A stretch of 38,049 nucleotides of DNA from Defluviicoccus sp. bin129 (GTDB lineage: Bacteria > Pseudomonadota > Alphaproteobacteria > MPNO01). Below the pieces are notes generated by a model. The model was not told the origin of the DNA. It saw only the letters and a list, made by a program, of their open reading frames with translations, and made no database searches. The position numbers were made by a program, and so were the translations under genes. The stretch spans positions 1-38,049 of the forward strand of contig MPNO01000045.1 of NCBI GenBank assembly GCA_002239065.1, in the 5' to 3' direction. Shown piece by piece: positions 17,065-25,322 of the stretch; position 1 is the first letter of the stretch; each line of letters opens with the position of its first letter.

Positions 17065-17567
17065 GGCTCGCCGATCTCAACGCGGCTTCGCGCGAAGAAT
17101 TCACCGCCGCCCTCGGCCCCGTGTTCGAGCATTCGCCGTGGATCGCGAGCGAGGCCTGGGCGGCGCGGCCCTTTTCTTCCGGAGAAGCGGTGTTCCGGGC
17201 GATGGAGGCGGCGATCGCCGCGGCGGACCAGGACGCCAGGCTCGCCCTGATCCGCGCCCATCCCGACCTCGCCGGCAAGGCGGCGCGGGCGGGCAGGCTC
17301 ACCGAGCATTCGAGGGGCGAGCAGCAGGGCGTCGGGCTCGACCGGCTGAGCGACGAGGAGTACGAGCGCTTCCACCGGCTCAACGCCGCCTACCGCGAAC
17401 GCTTCGGTTTTCCCTTTATCGTTGCGGTCCGCAACCATACAAAGGACAGTATTCTGGCGGCTTTCGAGCGCCGCCTCGGCAACGACCGGGCGACCGAGAT
17501 CGCCGAGGCGTTGCGCAATATCGGGGCGATCGGCCGGTTCCGGCTGCTCGACCTGTTGCAGGGCTGA
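17061..17567 (+). CDS. uraD: OHCU decarboxylase
   Basis: A 168-residue all-helical 2-oxo-4-hydroxy-4-carboxy-5-ureidoimidazoline decarboxylase, making S-allantoin from OHCU, the last step of urate conversion. His67 (RAHPDLAGK) and Glu87 (EHSRGEQ) match the catalytic pair of the family, in the same relative spacing. FPFIVAVRNHTKDSIL is the family signature. ATG overlaps the xdhB stop; puuD starts nine bases downstream. It stands alone, not fused to HIU hydrolase; that enzyme is encoded three genes later. Confidence 0.95.
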   Translation: MRLADLNAASREEFTAALGPVFEHSPWIASEAWAARPFSSGEAVFRAMEAAIAAADQDARLALIRAHPDLAGKAARAGRLTEHSRGEQQGVGLDRLSDEEYERFHRLNAAYRERFGFPFIVAVRNHTKDSILAAFERRLGNDRATEIAEALRNIGAIGRFRLLDLLQG

Positions 17568-17576
17568 GACGCGACG

Positions 17577-18764
17577 ATGGAAACCATCCTCAGCGAATGG
17601 GTCAACCTGGTCCTCCGGTGGGCCCACATCATCACCGGCATCGCCTGGATCGGCTCGTCCTTCCTGTTCATGTGGCTGGACAGCCATCTGGAGAAGCCCG
17701 ACCCGCCGCGCAAGGGGGTGGAGGGCGAGCTCTGGATGACCCATAGCGGCGGGTTCTACGTCGTCGAGAAGATGGACCTCGCCCCGGAGGAGGTGCCGCG
17801 CCGGCTGCACTGGTTCAAGTGGGAGGCGGCGTGGACCTGGATCACCGGCTTCCTGCTGCTCTGCCTGATGTACTACTACGGTGCGGAGATCTACCTGATC
17901 GACCGCGAGGTCGCCGACCTGTCGAAGGCGGAGGCCATCGCCATCGGCGTCGCGCTGCTCGCGGTTTCATGGTTCGTCTATGACGGGCTCTACAAGTCGC
18001 CGTTGCGCCATCGGGGCGTGACCGTCGAGTGCATCGGCTTCGCCCTCCTGATCCTGGTGACTTACGGGCTCACCCAGGTGTTCTCGGCGCGCGGCGCCTA
18101 CATGCATGTCGGCGCCATGCTGGGCACCATCATGGTCGCCAATGTGTGGATGATCATCATCCCGGCGCAGCAGAGGCTGGTCGACGCGACCAAGGCCGGC
18201 ACCGCGCTCGACGCCCGCCTCGCCTTCAACGCCAAGCAGCGCTCGGTCCACAACAACTACATGACGCTGCCCGTCATCTTCATCATGATCTCGATCCACT
18301 ACCCGGGCACGTTCGGCCACGAACATGCCTGGGCGGTGCTCATCGTGGTGTTCATCGCGGGCGCGCTGGTGCGCCACTGGTTCAACCTGCGCAACGCCGG
18401 GCAGGGCCGGCTGTGGCCGATCCCGGCGGCGGTGGCGACGATCCTGGTCCTGATCTACGCGACCCTGCCGGGCGGCACGATGACGGACGAGGACGCCGAC
18501 CCGGTCACCTTCGCCGAGGCCTACGATATCGTCGCCAGGCGCTGCGTCTCCTGCCATGCCGCCAGGCCGTCGGACGAGAACTTCGACAAGCCGCCCAAGG
18601 ACGTGGTGTTCGACACCGCCGAGCAGATCCGCAACCAGGCGCCCAAGATCCGCGCGGTCGCGGTGCTGACGCGGACGATGCCGGTCGGCAACGAGACCAG
18701 GATGACCGACGAGGAACGCCGCATCCTCGGACGCTGGATCGCCGAAGGGGCGGAGATTGAATAG
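17577..18764 (+). CDS. puuD: Membrane urate oxidase with cytochrome c domain
   Basis: A 395-residue protein. Residues 1-300 form eight or so membrane helices of the urate hydroxylase PuuD (WAHIITGIAWIGSSF, MYYYGAEIYLIDR, HNNYMTLPVIFIMIS). The C-terminal periplasmic domain carries one c-type haem site, Cys323-Val-Ser-Cys326-His327, with a distal Met candidate in TRTMPVGN. It oxidises urate to 5-hydroxyisourate and passes electrons to the respiratory chain, so no H2O2 is made. This is distinct from soluble uricase and FAD-dependent HpxO. Last codons overlap the TTG start of the next gene. Length is typical. Confidence 0.93.
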   Translation: METILSEWVNLVLRWAHIITGIAWIGSSFLFMWLDSHLEKPDPPRKGVEGELWMTHSGGFYVVEKMDLAPEEVPRRLHWFKWEAAWTWITGFLLLCLMYYYGAEIYLIDREVADLSKAEAIAIGVALLAVSWFVYDGLYKSPLRHRGVTVECIGFALLILVTYGLTQVFSARGAYMHVGAMLGTIMVANVWMIIIPAQQRLVDATKAGTALDARLAFNAKQRSVHNNYMTLPVIFIMISIHYPGTFGHEHAWAVLIVVFIAGALVRHWFNLRNAGQGRLWPIPAAVATILVLIYATLPGGTMTDEDADPVTFAEAYDIVARRCVSCHAARPSDENFDKPPKDVVFDTAEQIRNQAPKIRAVAVLTRTMPVGNETRMTDEERRILGRWIAEGAEIE

Positions 18765-19800
18765 GCCGCTCGCGGCGCTCCTCCTCTTCGCGGCGGCGGC
18801 GGCGCCCGCTTCGGCCCAGAGCCCGGCCCTCGCCGCGGGAAGCTGGCCGGCCGTCGACGGCTACGCCGACGGGCGCGGCGTCGCGGTCGAGCTCGACAGC
18901 GCGAGCCCGTTCGGATTGTCCGATTTCGGCACCGAGGCGGGGACGCCGACAAGGGCGGTGGCGACCCTTTTCCTGCCGGCCGAGGCGGGGCGCGCCAGGG
19001 TCCCGGCGGTGGTGCTGCTGCACGGCGCGGCGGGCGTGCTGTACCAGCGCGAGATGACCTATGCGCGCCAGTTCCAGGCGATGGGCGTGGCCGCGCTGGT
19101 GATCGACGTGTTCGCCGCGCGGCGCGACCGCGCGACCGGCTTCATCGAGCGCCTGCTCGAAATCACCGAGACCATGATGATCGCCGACGCCTATGCCGGG
19201 CTCCGCTTTCTCGCCCGCCACGATGCGGTCGACCCGGCCAGGGTGGCGCTGATGGGGTTCTCCTATGGCGGCATGGCGTCGGTGCTGGCGGCCTACGCCC
19301 AGGTCGCCGAGAAGGCGGCGCCGGACGGGCTCCGCTTCGCCGCGCATGTGGCGTTCTACGGCCCCTGCATCGCGCGGCTGGAGGACCGCAGGGCGACCGG
19401 CGCGCCGGTGCTCATGGTGTGGGGCGGCGAGGACGCGCTGATCGACCCGGAGCGCTGCGCCGAGATCGCCGGCGACCTCAGGGCCGGCGGGGCGCCGGTG
19501 CGCACGATCGCCTATCCGGGCGCCTTCCACCAGTGGGACGGCGCCTGGGAGGGCCCGTTCGAGATCGGCCGCAGCCTCGCCTCCTGCCGCTTCCGGGTCA
19601 GCCGCGCGGGCATCGCGCGCGACCGGTGGACCTTTCTGCCGATGACCGACCCGTGGCTGAGACGGATCATTCTGGGGCTCTGCGCCGATGCCGACGGCTA
19701 CAAGATCGGCCGCGACGACCGTGTCCGGGCGATGTCGAACCGGGATGTGGGGCGGTTCCTCGCCGCCGCCTTCGCCGCCGGGGAGAGGGGCGATGGGTAG
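18757..19800 (+). CDS. Secreted dienelactone-hydrolase-family protein within the urate operon
   Basis: A 347-residue alpha/beta hydrolase. It starts with a signal peptide (hydrophobic LAALLLFAAAAAPASAQ, cleavage after ASA), so it is probably periplasmic. The nucleophile is Ser169 in GFSYGG, where classical dienelactone hydrolase has Cys. Asp226 (GGEDALID) and His258 (GAFHQWD) complete the triad. TTG is the only start that gives an intact signal peptide, and it overlaps the puuD stop by eight bases. Its stop overlaps the uraH ATG. Its fixed place between puuD and uraH suggests a function with periplasmic HIU or a related lactone/imide, but this is inference and no purine role is established for the family. 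Confidence 0.85.
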   Translation: MNRPLAALLLFAAAAAPASAQSPALAAGSWPAVDGYADGRGVAVELDSASPFGLSDFGTEAGTPTRAVATLFLPAEAGRARVPAVVLLHGAAGVLYQREMTYARQFQAMGVAALVIDVFAARRDRATGFIERLLEITETMMIADAYAGLRFLARHDAVDPARVALMGFSYGGMASVLAAYAQVAEKAAPDGLRFAAHVAFYGPCIARLEDRRATGAPVLMVWGGEDALIDPERCAEIAGDLRAGGAPVRTIAYPGAFHQWDGAWEGPFEIGRSLASCRFRVSRAGIARDRWTFLPMTDPWLRRIILGLCADADGYKIGRDDRVRAMSNRDVGRFLAAAFAAGERGDG

Positions 19801-20143
19801 GCTCACCACGCATGTGCTCGACACCGCCAACGGCCGCCCGGCGGCGGGGGTGCGCGTCGCGCTCTATCGCGGCGAAGACCACAACCGGGTGGTCGCCGCG
19901 GCGACCACCAACGCCGACGGGCGCTGCGACGAGCCGATCCTCGAGGGCGAAGACTTCGCCCCCGGCACCTACGAGCTGATCTTCCATGTCGGCGACTACT
20001 ACCGCGATGCCGGCCGCCAGGGCCCGGAGCCCGCCTTCCTCGACGTGGTGGTGATCCGCTTCGGCATCGCGGACGCGCACGAGCACTACCACGTCCCGCT
20101 CCTGGTCTCCCCCTTCGGCTACACGACCTATCGGGGGAGTTGA
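19793..20143 (+). CDS. uraH: 5-Hydroxyisourate hydrolase
   Basis: A 116-residue transthyretin-like HIU hydrolase. The N-terminal LTTHVLDTANGRPAAGV contains the conserved active-site His, and the C-terminus HYHVPLLVSPFGYTTYRGS ends in the diagnostic YRGS tetrapeptide. It hydrolyses HIU, the PuuD product, to OHCU for UraD. No signal peptide is seen. The ATG overlaps the upstream hydrolase stop, and it closes the six-gene operon. Confidence 0.96.
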   Translation: MGRLTTHVLDTANGRPAAGVRVALYRGEDHNRVVAAATTNADGRCDEPILEGEDFAPGTYELIFHVGDYYRDAGRQGPEPAFLDVVVIRFGIADAHEHYHVPLLVSPFGYTTYRGS

Positions 20144-20283
20144 GGCAGCGCCATCCTTTCTACCACTGGATGCAAGCCGCGTTTCGAACTAAGCTCAAGG
20201 CAGCCGGTCCGAGCGGGTATGTCGCAGGGATGGGCCCTGCAAGTCGGAGACCGTCTGCGGCAGTGGATGGTGGAGATTCGGCG

Positions 20284-20493
20284 ATGGATGCCTGGCAAAC
20301 GAGCGTGGAGAACAGGCTGGCTTCGCTGGACAGGCGGATGGAGGGTCTGCGTTCCGACATGGAAACGAATTTTCGCTGGACGTGGAGCGGTCTCGTTGCA
20401 GTGCTCGGTGCCCTGGCGGGCGGATTCCTGCACCTGAGCGCCAAGATCGATGCGTCGGTTGTCGCGTTGATCGAACGAATGGCCGTTCAGTAA
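20284..20493 (+). CDS. Small coiled-coil membrane protein, unknown function
   Basis: A 69-residue protein. Residues 1-30 form a short amphipathic coiled coil (VENRLASLDRRMEGLRSDME), followed by one membrane helix (about 36-53, WSGLVAVLGALAGGFLHL) and a short tail. GGAG lies about nine bases before the ATG. Longer versions starting upstream are possible, but the extra part is not protein-like. Such small helix-plus-anchor proteins are common in alphaproteobacteria with no assigned role. Confidence 0.6.
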   Translation: MDAWQTSVENRLASLDRRMEGLRSDMETNFRWTWSGLVAVLGALAGGFLHLSAKIDASVVALIERMAVQ

Positions 20494-20503
20494 GCGACGC
20501 CGC

Positions 20504-20517
20504 GGGGCGGCCGCCCC
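20504..20517. terminator. Palindrome between convergent genes, possible bidirectional terminator
   Basis: A perfect 14-bp palindrome, GGGGCGGCCGCCCC, lies between the end of the small membrane-protein gene and the gpt-like stop codon. It lacks a T run, so intrinsic termination is uncertain. Confidence 0.35.
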
Positions 20518-20999
20518 TACCCCGGCGGGGCGGCCTGGACGATGGGCTGGACGAACTGGAGCTCCATGTCCCAGGGGAAGTAGATCCAGGTGTCCTGGCT
20601 GACCTCGGTAATGTAGGTGTCGACCATCGGCCGCCCGGCGGGCTTGGCGTAGACGGTGGCGAAATGCGCCTTGGGCAGCATGTCGCGGACCAGCGAGGCG
20701 GTCTGCCCGGTATCGACCAAATCGTCGACGATCAGCAGCCTTGCGCCGTCCCCCTCGATCCCCTTCAGCACCTCGATCCCGCCCTGGTCCTTCCAGTCGT
20801 AGGAGGTGACGCAGATGGTGTCGATCATGCGGATCTCGAGCTCGCGGGCGACGATGGCGGTCGGCACCAGCCCGCCGCGGGTGACCGCGATCACCCCCTG
20901 CCACGGCCCCATCGTGGCGAGCCGCCAGGCGAGCGCGCGGGCGTCGCGGTGCAGCTGCTCCCAGGAGACCGGGAAGCCCTTGGTGTATCTCTCCTGCAT
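20517..20999 (-). CDS. gpt: Xanthine-guanine phosphoribosyltransferase-like
   Basis: A 160-residue type I phosphoribosyltransferase. The PRPP loop is [10 protein letters not shown] (91-100), preceded by VTRGGLVP (39-46). The end PWDMELQF is characteristic of Gpt, which converts xanthine or guanine plus PRPP to XMP or GMP. It lies near the purine-catabolism operon but on the other strand, downstream of the DUF924 gene. GGAGGGG precedes the ATG at 20999. Salvage would compete with XdhAB for xanthine. A hypoxanthine preference cannot be excluded. Confidence 0.85.
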   Translation of the reverse strand: MQERYTKGFPVSWEQLHRDARALAWRLATMGPWQGVIAVTRGGLVPTAIVARELEIRMIDTICVTSYDWKDQGGIEVLKGIEGDGARLLIVDDLVDTGQTASLVRDMLPKAHFATVYAKPAGRPMVDTYITEVSQDTWIYFPWDMELQFVQPIVQAAPPG

Positions 21000-21016
21000 C
21001 GCCCCTCCGTGGCGCC

Positions 21017-21646
21017 TCAGCCCGTAGCCCGTTCGCGCGCTTCCTTCTCGCGCTCCCACTCGGCGAACTCGGCCGCCGTCAGCCCCCAGCTCGGCGGCGC
21101 CTTCAGATATTCCGCCTCCTCCTTCGTGTTCTCGCGCCCGAGCACCGCGTTGCGGTGCGGGAAGCGGCCGAAGCGGCGGATCGCGTCGCGGTGGCCGATC
21201 GCGGCATTGAGCGCGCGCTCCTCGTCAAGCCTGCGGTAGAGCGGCACCGAGCGCTCCTGGTCGGCGAGGGTCTCGCTGTGCTCGAAGGGCAGGTAGAAGA
21301 ACACCCGGAACGCCGCGCACAGGCCTTCGTCATAGCCCCGGTCCACCGCGACGCGGGCGATCTCGCGCGCCTTGGCGTCCGAGCCGAAGGCGCGCGGCGT
21401 GCCGCGGAAGATGTTGCGCGGGAACTGGTCGAGCGCGATCACCAGAGCGAGGCATTCGGCCCGCGACTCGACGAAGAAGTCGAACGCCCCGCCCGCCGCG
21501 CGCTCGTGGATCGCGGTATAGCGCCGGGCGATCTCGGCGTCGAACGCGGGCGTCGACCGGAACCAGACCTGGCGGCGCTCGAACGAGGCCGAGAGGTCGG
21601 TGGTCTCGAACCAGAATTTCAGAATGTCTTCCGCGACCGGATGCAT
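21017..21646 (-). CDS. DUF924 family protein
   Basis: A 209-residue protein of the DUF924 family, an all-helical TPR-like fold of unknown function. Family features visible: ILKFWFE near the N-terminus, [39 protein letters not shown], and [14 protein letters not shown]. The start is the ATG at 21646, preceded by AGGCGG. It is likely cotranscribed with the gpt-like gene 17 bp downstream. No catalytic role can be assigned. Confidence 0.9.
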   Translation of the reverse strand: MHPVAEDILKFWFETTDLSASFERRQVWFRSTPAFDAEIARRYTAIHERAAGGAFDFFVESRAECLALVIALDQFPRNIFRGTPRAFGSDAKAREIARVAVDRGYDEGLCAAFRVFFYLPFEHSETLADQERSVPLYRRLDEERALNAAIGHRDAIRRFGRFPHRNAVLGRENTKEEAEYLKAPPSWGLTAAEFAEWEREKEARERATG

Positions 21647-21737
21647 GGCGCCGCCTGGATGAATGGAGGGCCGCGAACTTAGCATGCCGGCCGGACCGGG
21701 GGTACAGGGGGGCTGCATTTCCATGGCGGGACGGAAG

Positions 21738-21790
21738 CTTCCTTTTACTAGTATATCGATGTGTAATATTCTATCTGTAGATGTATTTCC
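21738..21790 (+). promoter_or_regulatory. AT-rich probable promoter region for the beta-barrel gene
   Basis: A sharp AT-rich island in GC-rich DNA. Candidate hexamers are TTTACT (21744-21749) and TATTCT (21767-21772) with a 17-bp spacer; TAATAT (21764-21769) is another -10 possibility. Matches are weak. Confidence 0.35.
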
Positions 21791-21880
21791 GCTTGGGACC
21801 GCGGAGGCGATCCCCCCGCCGCGGCGAGGGAAAGACCGGCCCCTCGACTGTCCGGGCGCCGACCGGAAGGGAGGACAGCG

Positions 21881-23221
21881 ATGTCGATCCAGGCAGGAGC
21901 GGTGGGTCGCGTTTTCCGACTTGCGGCAATCGCCACGGTTGCCGCCTTCGGTCTCCAGCCCGCTTCGGCCGACGTTCCGGGTACTTGGCCCGGCCTCGAG
22001 CGCCCGGTCGAGTCGGTCCTGTCGGGGCTGCGGGATTGCGGCGACGCTCTCGGCGAGGGCATGCCACAGGGTTCGAATTGCCTGCTGGGCCGGTCGGTCG
22101 ACCGCTTGCTGCTCGATGCCTTGACCCGGCTCGCAGACCGGCAGGGCCAGGAGGCGTTCGGCGAACGCTTCGGCGTGTTCAGCAGCATGAGCTATGCGCC
22201 CTCCGGCAACGGGCTGGCCGGCGGGGTGGATGTCGTGCTCCCCCTCATGTCGTCGCCCTCGTCGGGTGCGGGACCGGAATCGGACGCCTTCTTCCTGCAA
22301 CAGGGCGTGACGCGCTGGGTCGACGGGCGCGGGACGGGCAGACACGACATCCGCCTCGGCGCGGTACGCCGCTTCGACCTGGCGCATACGGGCGCGCAGT
22401 CCGGCGTACTCGGCATCTCCGGCTTCGTCCAGCAGAGCCATGAGTATCGCCACACGCGGCTGGTGGCGGGCGGCGACTACAGCAGCAAGTGGGGCCGGGG
22501 GTCGCTCAACCTGTTCGTGCCGACGACCGGTTGGCGGCCCGCCCATGCGGGCTATGAGGAACGCGCGCTGGCGGGGCTCGAGCTCGGCCTGCGGTTCGAC
22601 CTGACCTCTACCCTGTCCATGAGGACGGCGGTCAGCCGGTGGGAGGACGATGACGGTCTCGGCGGCTGGTCGACCGACGGCCGCATGGCGGTCGGCTGGA
22701 GTCCGCACCCCTGGCTGGATTTCGACGTCGCGTGGAACGGGCTCGGCAGGGCGGCAAGCGACCACGTCTTTCGCTTCGCCTTTTCGATGCCTTTGGGGGA
22801 ACGGCGCCGGCCGCCTTCCTGGCAGGGTCTCGGACTGGTCGGAGGCAAGCCGCCGCCGGCCGTCGATCCCTGGAGCCCGGTCGACGATATCGCCGCGATC
22901 CGGGTGGCAAGCCGCCGCACCGCCACCGCCCGGCCCGGGGCGAGCGTCCGGTTTCTCCGGGACTCGGCGTATAGCGGCGATCGGATCGGGCTCGAAGTCT
23001 CGCTTCCGGCCGCCGCGCGGGTCGACACCGACGTGGTGATCGCACTCGCGCCCGGGCCGGGCGACAACCCCGCGATCGCGGGGGTGGATTACGTCGACGA
23101 ACCCATCCGGGTCACGATCCCGGCGGGCAGGTCGAGCACAGTAGTCACCGTCCGGCTCCCGCTGAATTCGGGCCTCGACGAAGCCCGGTCGTTGAGCGCG
23201 ACGGCGAGCCTGGCGTCGTGA
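21881..23221 (+). CDS. Inverse-autotransporter (intimin/invasin-type) outer-membrane beta-barrel protein
   Basis: A 446-residue exported protein. The signal peptide is about residues 1-30 (cut after ASA). Residues 60-310 resemble the beta-domain of intimin/invasin-like proteins: GGDYSSKWGRGSLNLFVP, GWRPAHAGYEERALAGLELG and VSRWEDD match the conserved strands. The C-terminal 110 residues look like a Calx-beta-type beta-sandwich (SVRFLRDSAYSGDRIGLEVS; VTIPAGRSSTVVTVRLPL). GGGAGGA precedes the ATG. Unlike typical intimins it has no long passenger; the next, closely linked gene encodes a lipoprotein with Ig-like domains. Adhesin or envelope role inferred. Confidence 0.75.
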   Translation: MSIQAGAVGRVFRLAAIATVAAFGLQPASADVPGTWPGLERPVESVLSGLRDCGDALGEGMPQGSNCLLGRSVDRLLLDALTRLADRQGQEAFGERFGVFSSMSYAPSGNGLAGGVDVVLPLMSSPSSGAGPESDAFFLQQGVTRWVDGRGTGRHDIRLGAVRRFDLAHTGAQSGVLGISGFVQQSHEYRHTRLVAGGDYSSKWGRGSLNLFVPTTGWRPAHAGYEERALAGLELGLRFDLTSTLSMRTAVSRWEDDDGLGGWSTDGRMAVGWSPHPWLDFDVAWNGLGRAASDHVFRFAFSMPLGERRRPPSWQGLGLVGGKPPPAVDPWSPVDDIAAIRVASRRTATARPGASVRFLRDSAYSGDRIGLEVSLPAAARVDTDVVIALAPGPGDNPAIAGVDYVDEPIRVTIPAGRSSTVVTVRLPLNSGLDEARSLSATASLAS

Positions 23222-23265
23222 CCCGAAGACGGGCCCCATTGGACGGAGTCTCGGGATTCGGCGAC

Positions 23266-24825
23266 ATGGCGGTTCGTTCGCACCGCTTCAAGGCGATCCC
23301 GGCCCTGGCGCTCGTCGCGCTCGCCCTCGCCGGACCCGCGGGTTGCGGCGGCGGCGGAGGTTCCCCCGCGACCGGCAGCGGTTCATCGGCGACCGGCAGC
23401 GGCGGTGGCAACACGTTGACGATCCTGCCGCTGCCAGCGTCGCGCACGGCCCCCGACCTCGCGGTCGGGTCGCCAGCCGTGAGCGACAACGGCCCGGCAG
23501 CCGGCGCCGGCTTTACCCTGTCGGCCACCGTGGACAATGCGGGCGACGGAGCCGCGCCGGCGACGACGCTGCGCTGGTTCCGCTCGACCGACGCGGCGAT
23601 CACGACCGGGGACGCGTCGGAGGGCACGGATGCGCTGGCTGCGCTCGCGGCATCGGCGGGCAGGGGAGTGTCGACCTCGCTGACCGCGCCGATCACGGCG
23701 GGGACGTACTACTACGGCGCCTGCGTCGACGCGGTGACGGGCGAGTCCGACACGACCGACAACTGCTCGGCGTCGGTGAGGGTGGACGTCGTGGAGTCGG
23801 CGACGCGGCAGCTGGTGTCGGGCCGCCCCAACCTCGAGCTCGGGTCTCCAAGGGTGGACGACAACGGGCCGGACACCGGCGCGAGCTTCACGCTGCGGGT
23901 GTCGGTGAACAACGCGGGCGACGGAGCCGCGCCGGCGACGACGCTGCGCTGGTACCGCTCGACCGACGCGACGATCACGACCGGGGACGCGTCGGAGGGC
24001 ACGGATGCGCTGGCCGCGCTCCCGGCGCGGGTGAGCCTGGCGGTATCGGTCTCGCTGACCGCGCCGGCGGCGGCGGGGGTGTATTACTACGGCGCCTGCG
24101 TCGACGCGGTGGCCGACGAATCGGATACGACCGACAACTGCTCGGCGTCGGTGAGGGTGGATGTCGAGGAACCGCAATCCGGCGGGACCCCACTCGCGTC
24201 CACACCCACGGGGCGCGTGGTGGTCTTGCCGGACAGCCTGTTATTCGACGCGCTGGGGCAGAGCAAATCCGCGAGCGTCCAGGTTCTCGACGAGAACGAC
24301 GATCCGGTCGCCTCCCCGGACCTGACCGTCTTCGGCCTCTTCAGCCCGTGCTGCCATCCCTTCCTCGCCAACCCGCCGAAATCCATCGACATAGCGAAGA
24401 CGGCCACCGGCGTGACGATCACGGCGCGGGGGCCGGGGAGAGGGTCGGTCACCCTGGGTGCGGCGGGCGCGGCATCCGCGACCCTCACCGTCCGCGTGCG
24501 CCAGACGCCGTCGACGCTCGCAATATCGCCGGGTTCCGCCAACCTGAGTGTCGGCGGGACGACCGTCCTGGGCGCGACGATCGAGGACGCCAACGGCAAT
24601 GCGATCCGTGTCTCGGGGGCCGACGGACAGGGCGGCCACGTGGTCTATTGGAGTTCCGACGCCGAAGGGGTGGCGACCGTCGAGGGGGGGAGCGCCACCC
24701 TGACCCGGAATACCGGACGCAGCGCGACGGTGACCGCGACCGGAGCCGGATCGGCGACGATCACCGCCCGATGGGGCGGCATCCTGAGGACCACCGCCAC
24801 GGTAACCGTGACACACGGCAACTGA
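23266..24825 (+). CDS. Exported CARDB/BIG2-domain lipoprotein
   Basis: About 519 residues. The N-terminal signal MAVRSHRFKAIPALALVALA leads to PAGC followed by poly-Gly, a near-consensus lipobox. Then come two CARDB-like domains, encoded by a 375-bp repeat (DNGP ... NAGDGAAPATTLRW ... YYYGACVDAV ... SDTTDNCSASVRVDV). After a linker there is a beta domain (VVVLPDSLLFDALGQSKSAS) and a C-terminal bacterial Ig-like BIG2 domain (LAISPGSANLSVGGTTVLGA). A GTG at 23218 overlapping the upstream stop would add 16 residues; I prefer ATG 23266 because it starts a clean signal peptide. Probable surface or periplasmic partner of the beta-barrel protein. Confidence 0.75.
   Translation: MAVRSHRFKAIPALALVALALAGPAGCGGGGGSPATGSGSSATGSGGGNTLTILPLPASRTAPDLAVGSPAVSDNGPAAGAGFTLSATVDNAGDGAAPATTLRWFRSTDAAITTGDASEGTDALAALAASAGRGVSTSLTAPITAGTYYYGACVDAVTGESDTTDNCSASVRVDVVESATRQLVSGRPNLELGSPRVDDNGPDTGASFTLRVSVNNAGDGAAPATTLRWYRSTDATITTGDASEGTDALAALPARVSLAVSVSLTAPAAAGVYYYGACVDAVADESDTTDNCSASVRVDVEEPQSGGTPLASTPTGRVVVLPDSLLFDALGQSKSASVQVLDENDDPVASPDLTVFGLFSPCCHPFLANPPKSIDIAKTATGVTITARGPGRGSVTLGAAGAASATLTVRVRQTPSTLAISPGSANLSVGGTTVLGATIEDANGNAIRVSGADGQGGHVVYWSSDAEGVATVEGGSATLTRNTGRSATVTATGAGSATITARWGGILRTTATVTVTHGN
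23452..24165 (+). repeat. Two-copy 375-bp coding repeat (CARDB units)
   Basis: The unit at 23452-23790 recurs at 23827-24165 with a 375-bp offset. Blocks such as the NAGDGAAPATTLRW coding stretch and the SDTTDNCSASVRVDV stretch are nearly identical at the DNA level, indicating recent duplication or ongoing gene conversion. Confidence 0.85.
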
Positions 24826-24939
24826 CCGGTCCCGGCTGGAGCGGCCGGATACGCGCCTGAGCGGGGCCCGAAAGCGGCCCGAATCGGCATCGATATGTAT
24901 GGTATAGTTGTAGCCATGCTACCAGATGCGGGGTCCTGG

Positions 24940-25218
24940 ATGGCAATTTCGCGACACGATACGCTGGACCGGCAAGGCGATCTGTTCGGCGCCGGGCCCG
25001 CCGAGGCATGCCGGCCCGACCCGGAGCGGGTGCGCCGCCGGATCGACGGCATTCTGGCCGAGCTGCGCGGGGAGATTTCCGCGCGGCACTGGGAGTTCGG
25101 GCGGGCGTCGTTCCTGCGCATGGCGTTCCCCAGGCTGACCTGCTGGCTGCCGGGCGACGAGGCGGCGCGGCTGGAGTCCGAGTTCGCGCGCGAGATGGCG
25201 CGTCTCGGAACCGGCTGA
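24940..25218 (+). CDS. Small conserved hypothetical protein
   Basis: A 92-residue cytoplasmic protein, mostly helical. The pattern is QGDLF near the start, PDPERVRRRIDGILAELRGE in the middle and LTCWLPGDEAARLESEFAREMARLG at the end. It resembles a small alphaproteobacterial family of unknown function that begins with a DLF motif. The start is uncertain: ATGs at 24895 and 24916 are in frame, and I chose 24940 because homology-like sequence begins there. Upstream, 24895-24912 is AT-rich with TATAGT at 24903-24908, a possible -10. Function unknown. Confidence 0.6.
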   Translation: MAISRHDTLDRQGDLFGAGPAEACRPDPERVRRRIDGILAELRGEISARHWEFGRASFLRMAFPRLTCWLPGDEAARLESEFAREMARLGTG

Positions 25219-25260
25219 GGGCGCCGCCCCTTCCCCGCCCTCGCGCCGCCCGGATCCGCA

Positions 25261-25288
25261 TTGACAGCGCCGCCTCCCTGCCTAAGTT
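25261..25288 (+). promoter_or_regulatory. Candidate sigma70 promoter
   Basis: A perfect TTGACA at 25261-25266 and TAAGTT at 25283-25288 with a 16-bp spacer, 35 bp before the ATG of the ferritin-like gene. Good -35, modest -10. Confidence 0.5.
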
Positions 25289-25322
25289 CCCCCCATACCC
25301 GACCCCAGCTTGAGAGGATCCC

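Noticed and set aside
21017..23239. Long minus-strand open frame through the beta-barrel gene
   Set aside because: The DUF924 gene starts at 21646 with a proper ribosome site; the upstream part is shadow.
24895..24942. Longer N-terminus for the small hypothetical protein
   Set aside because: Upstream ATGs lie in a promoter-like AT-rich stretch without ribosome sites.
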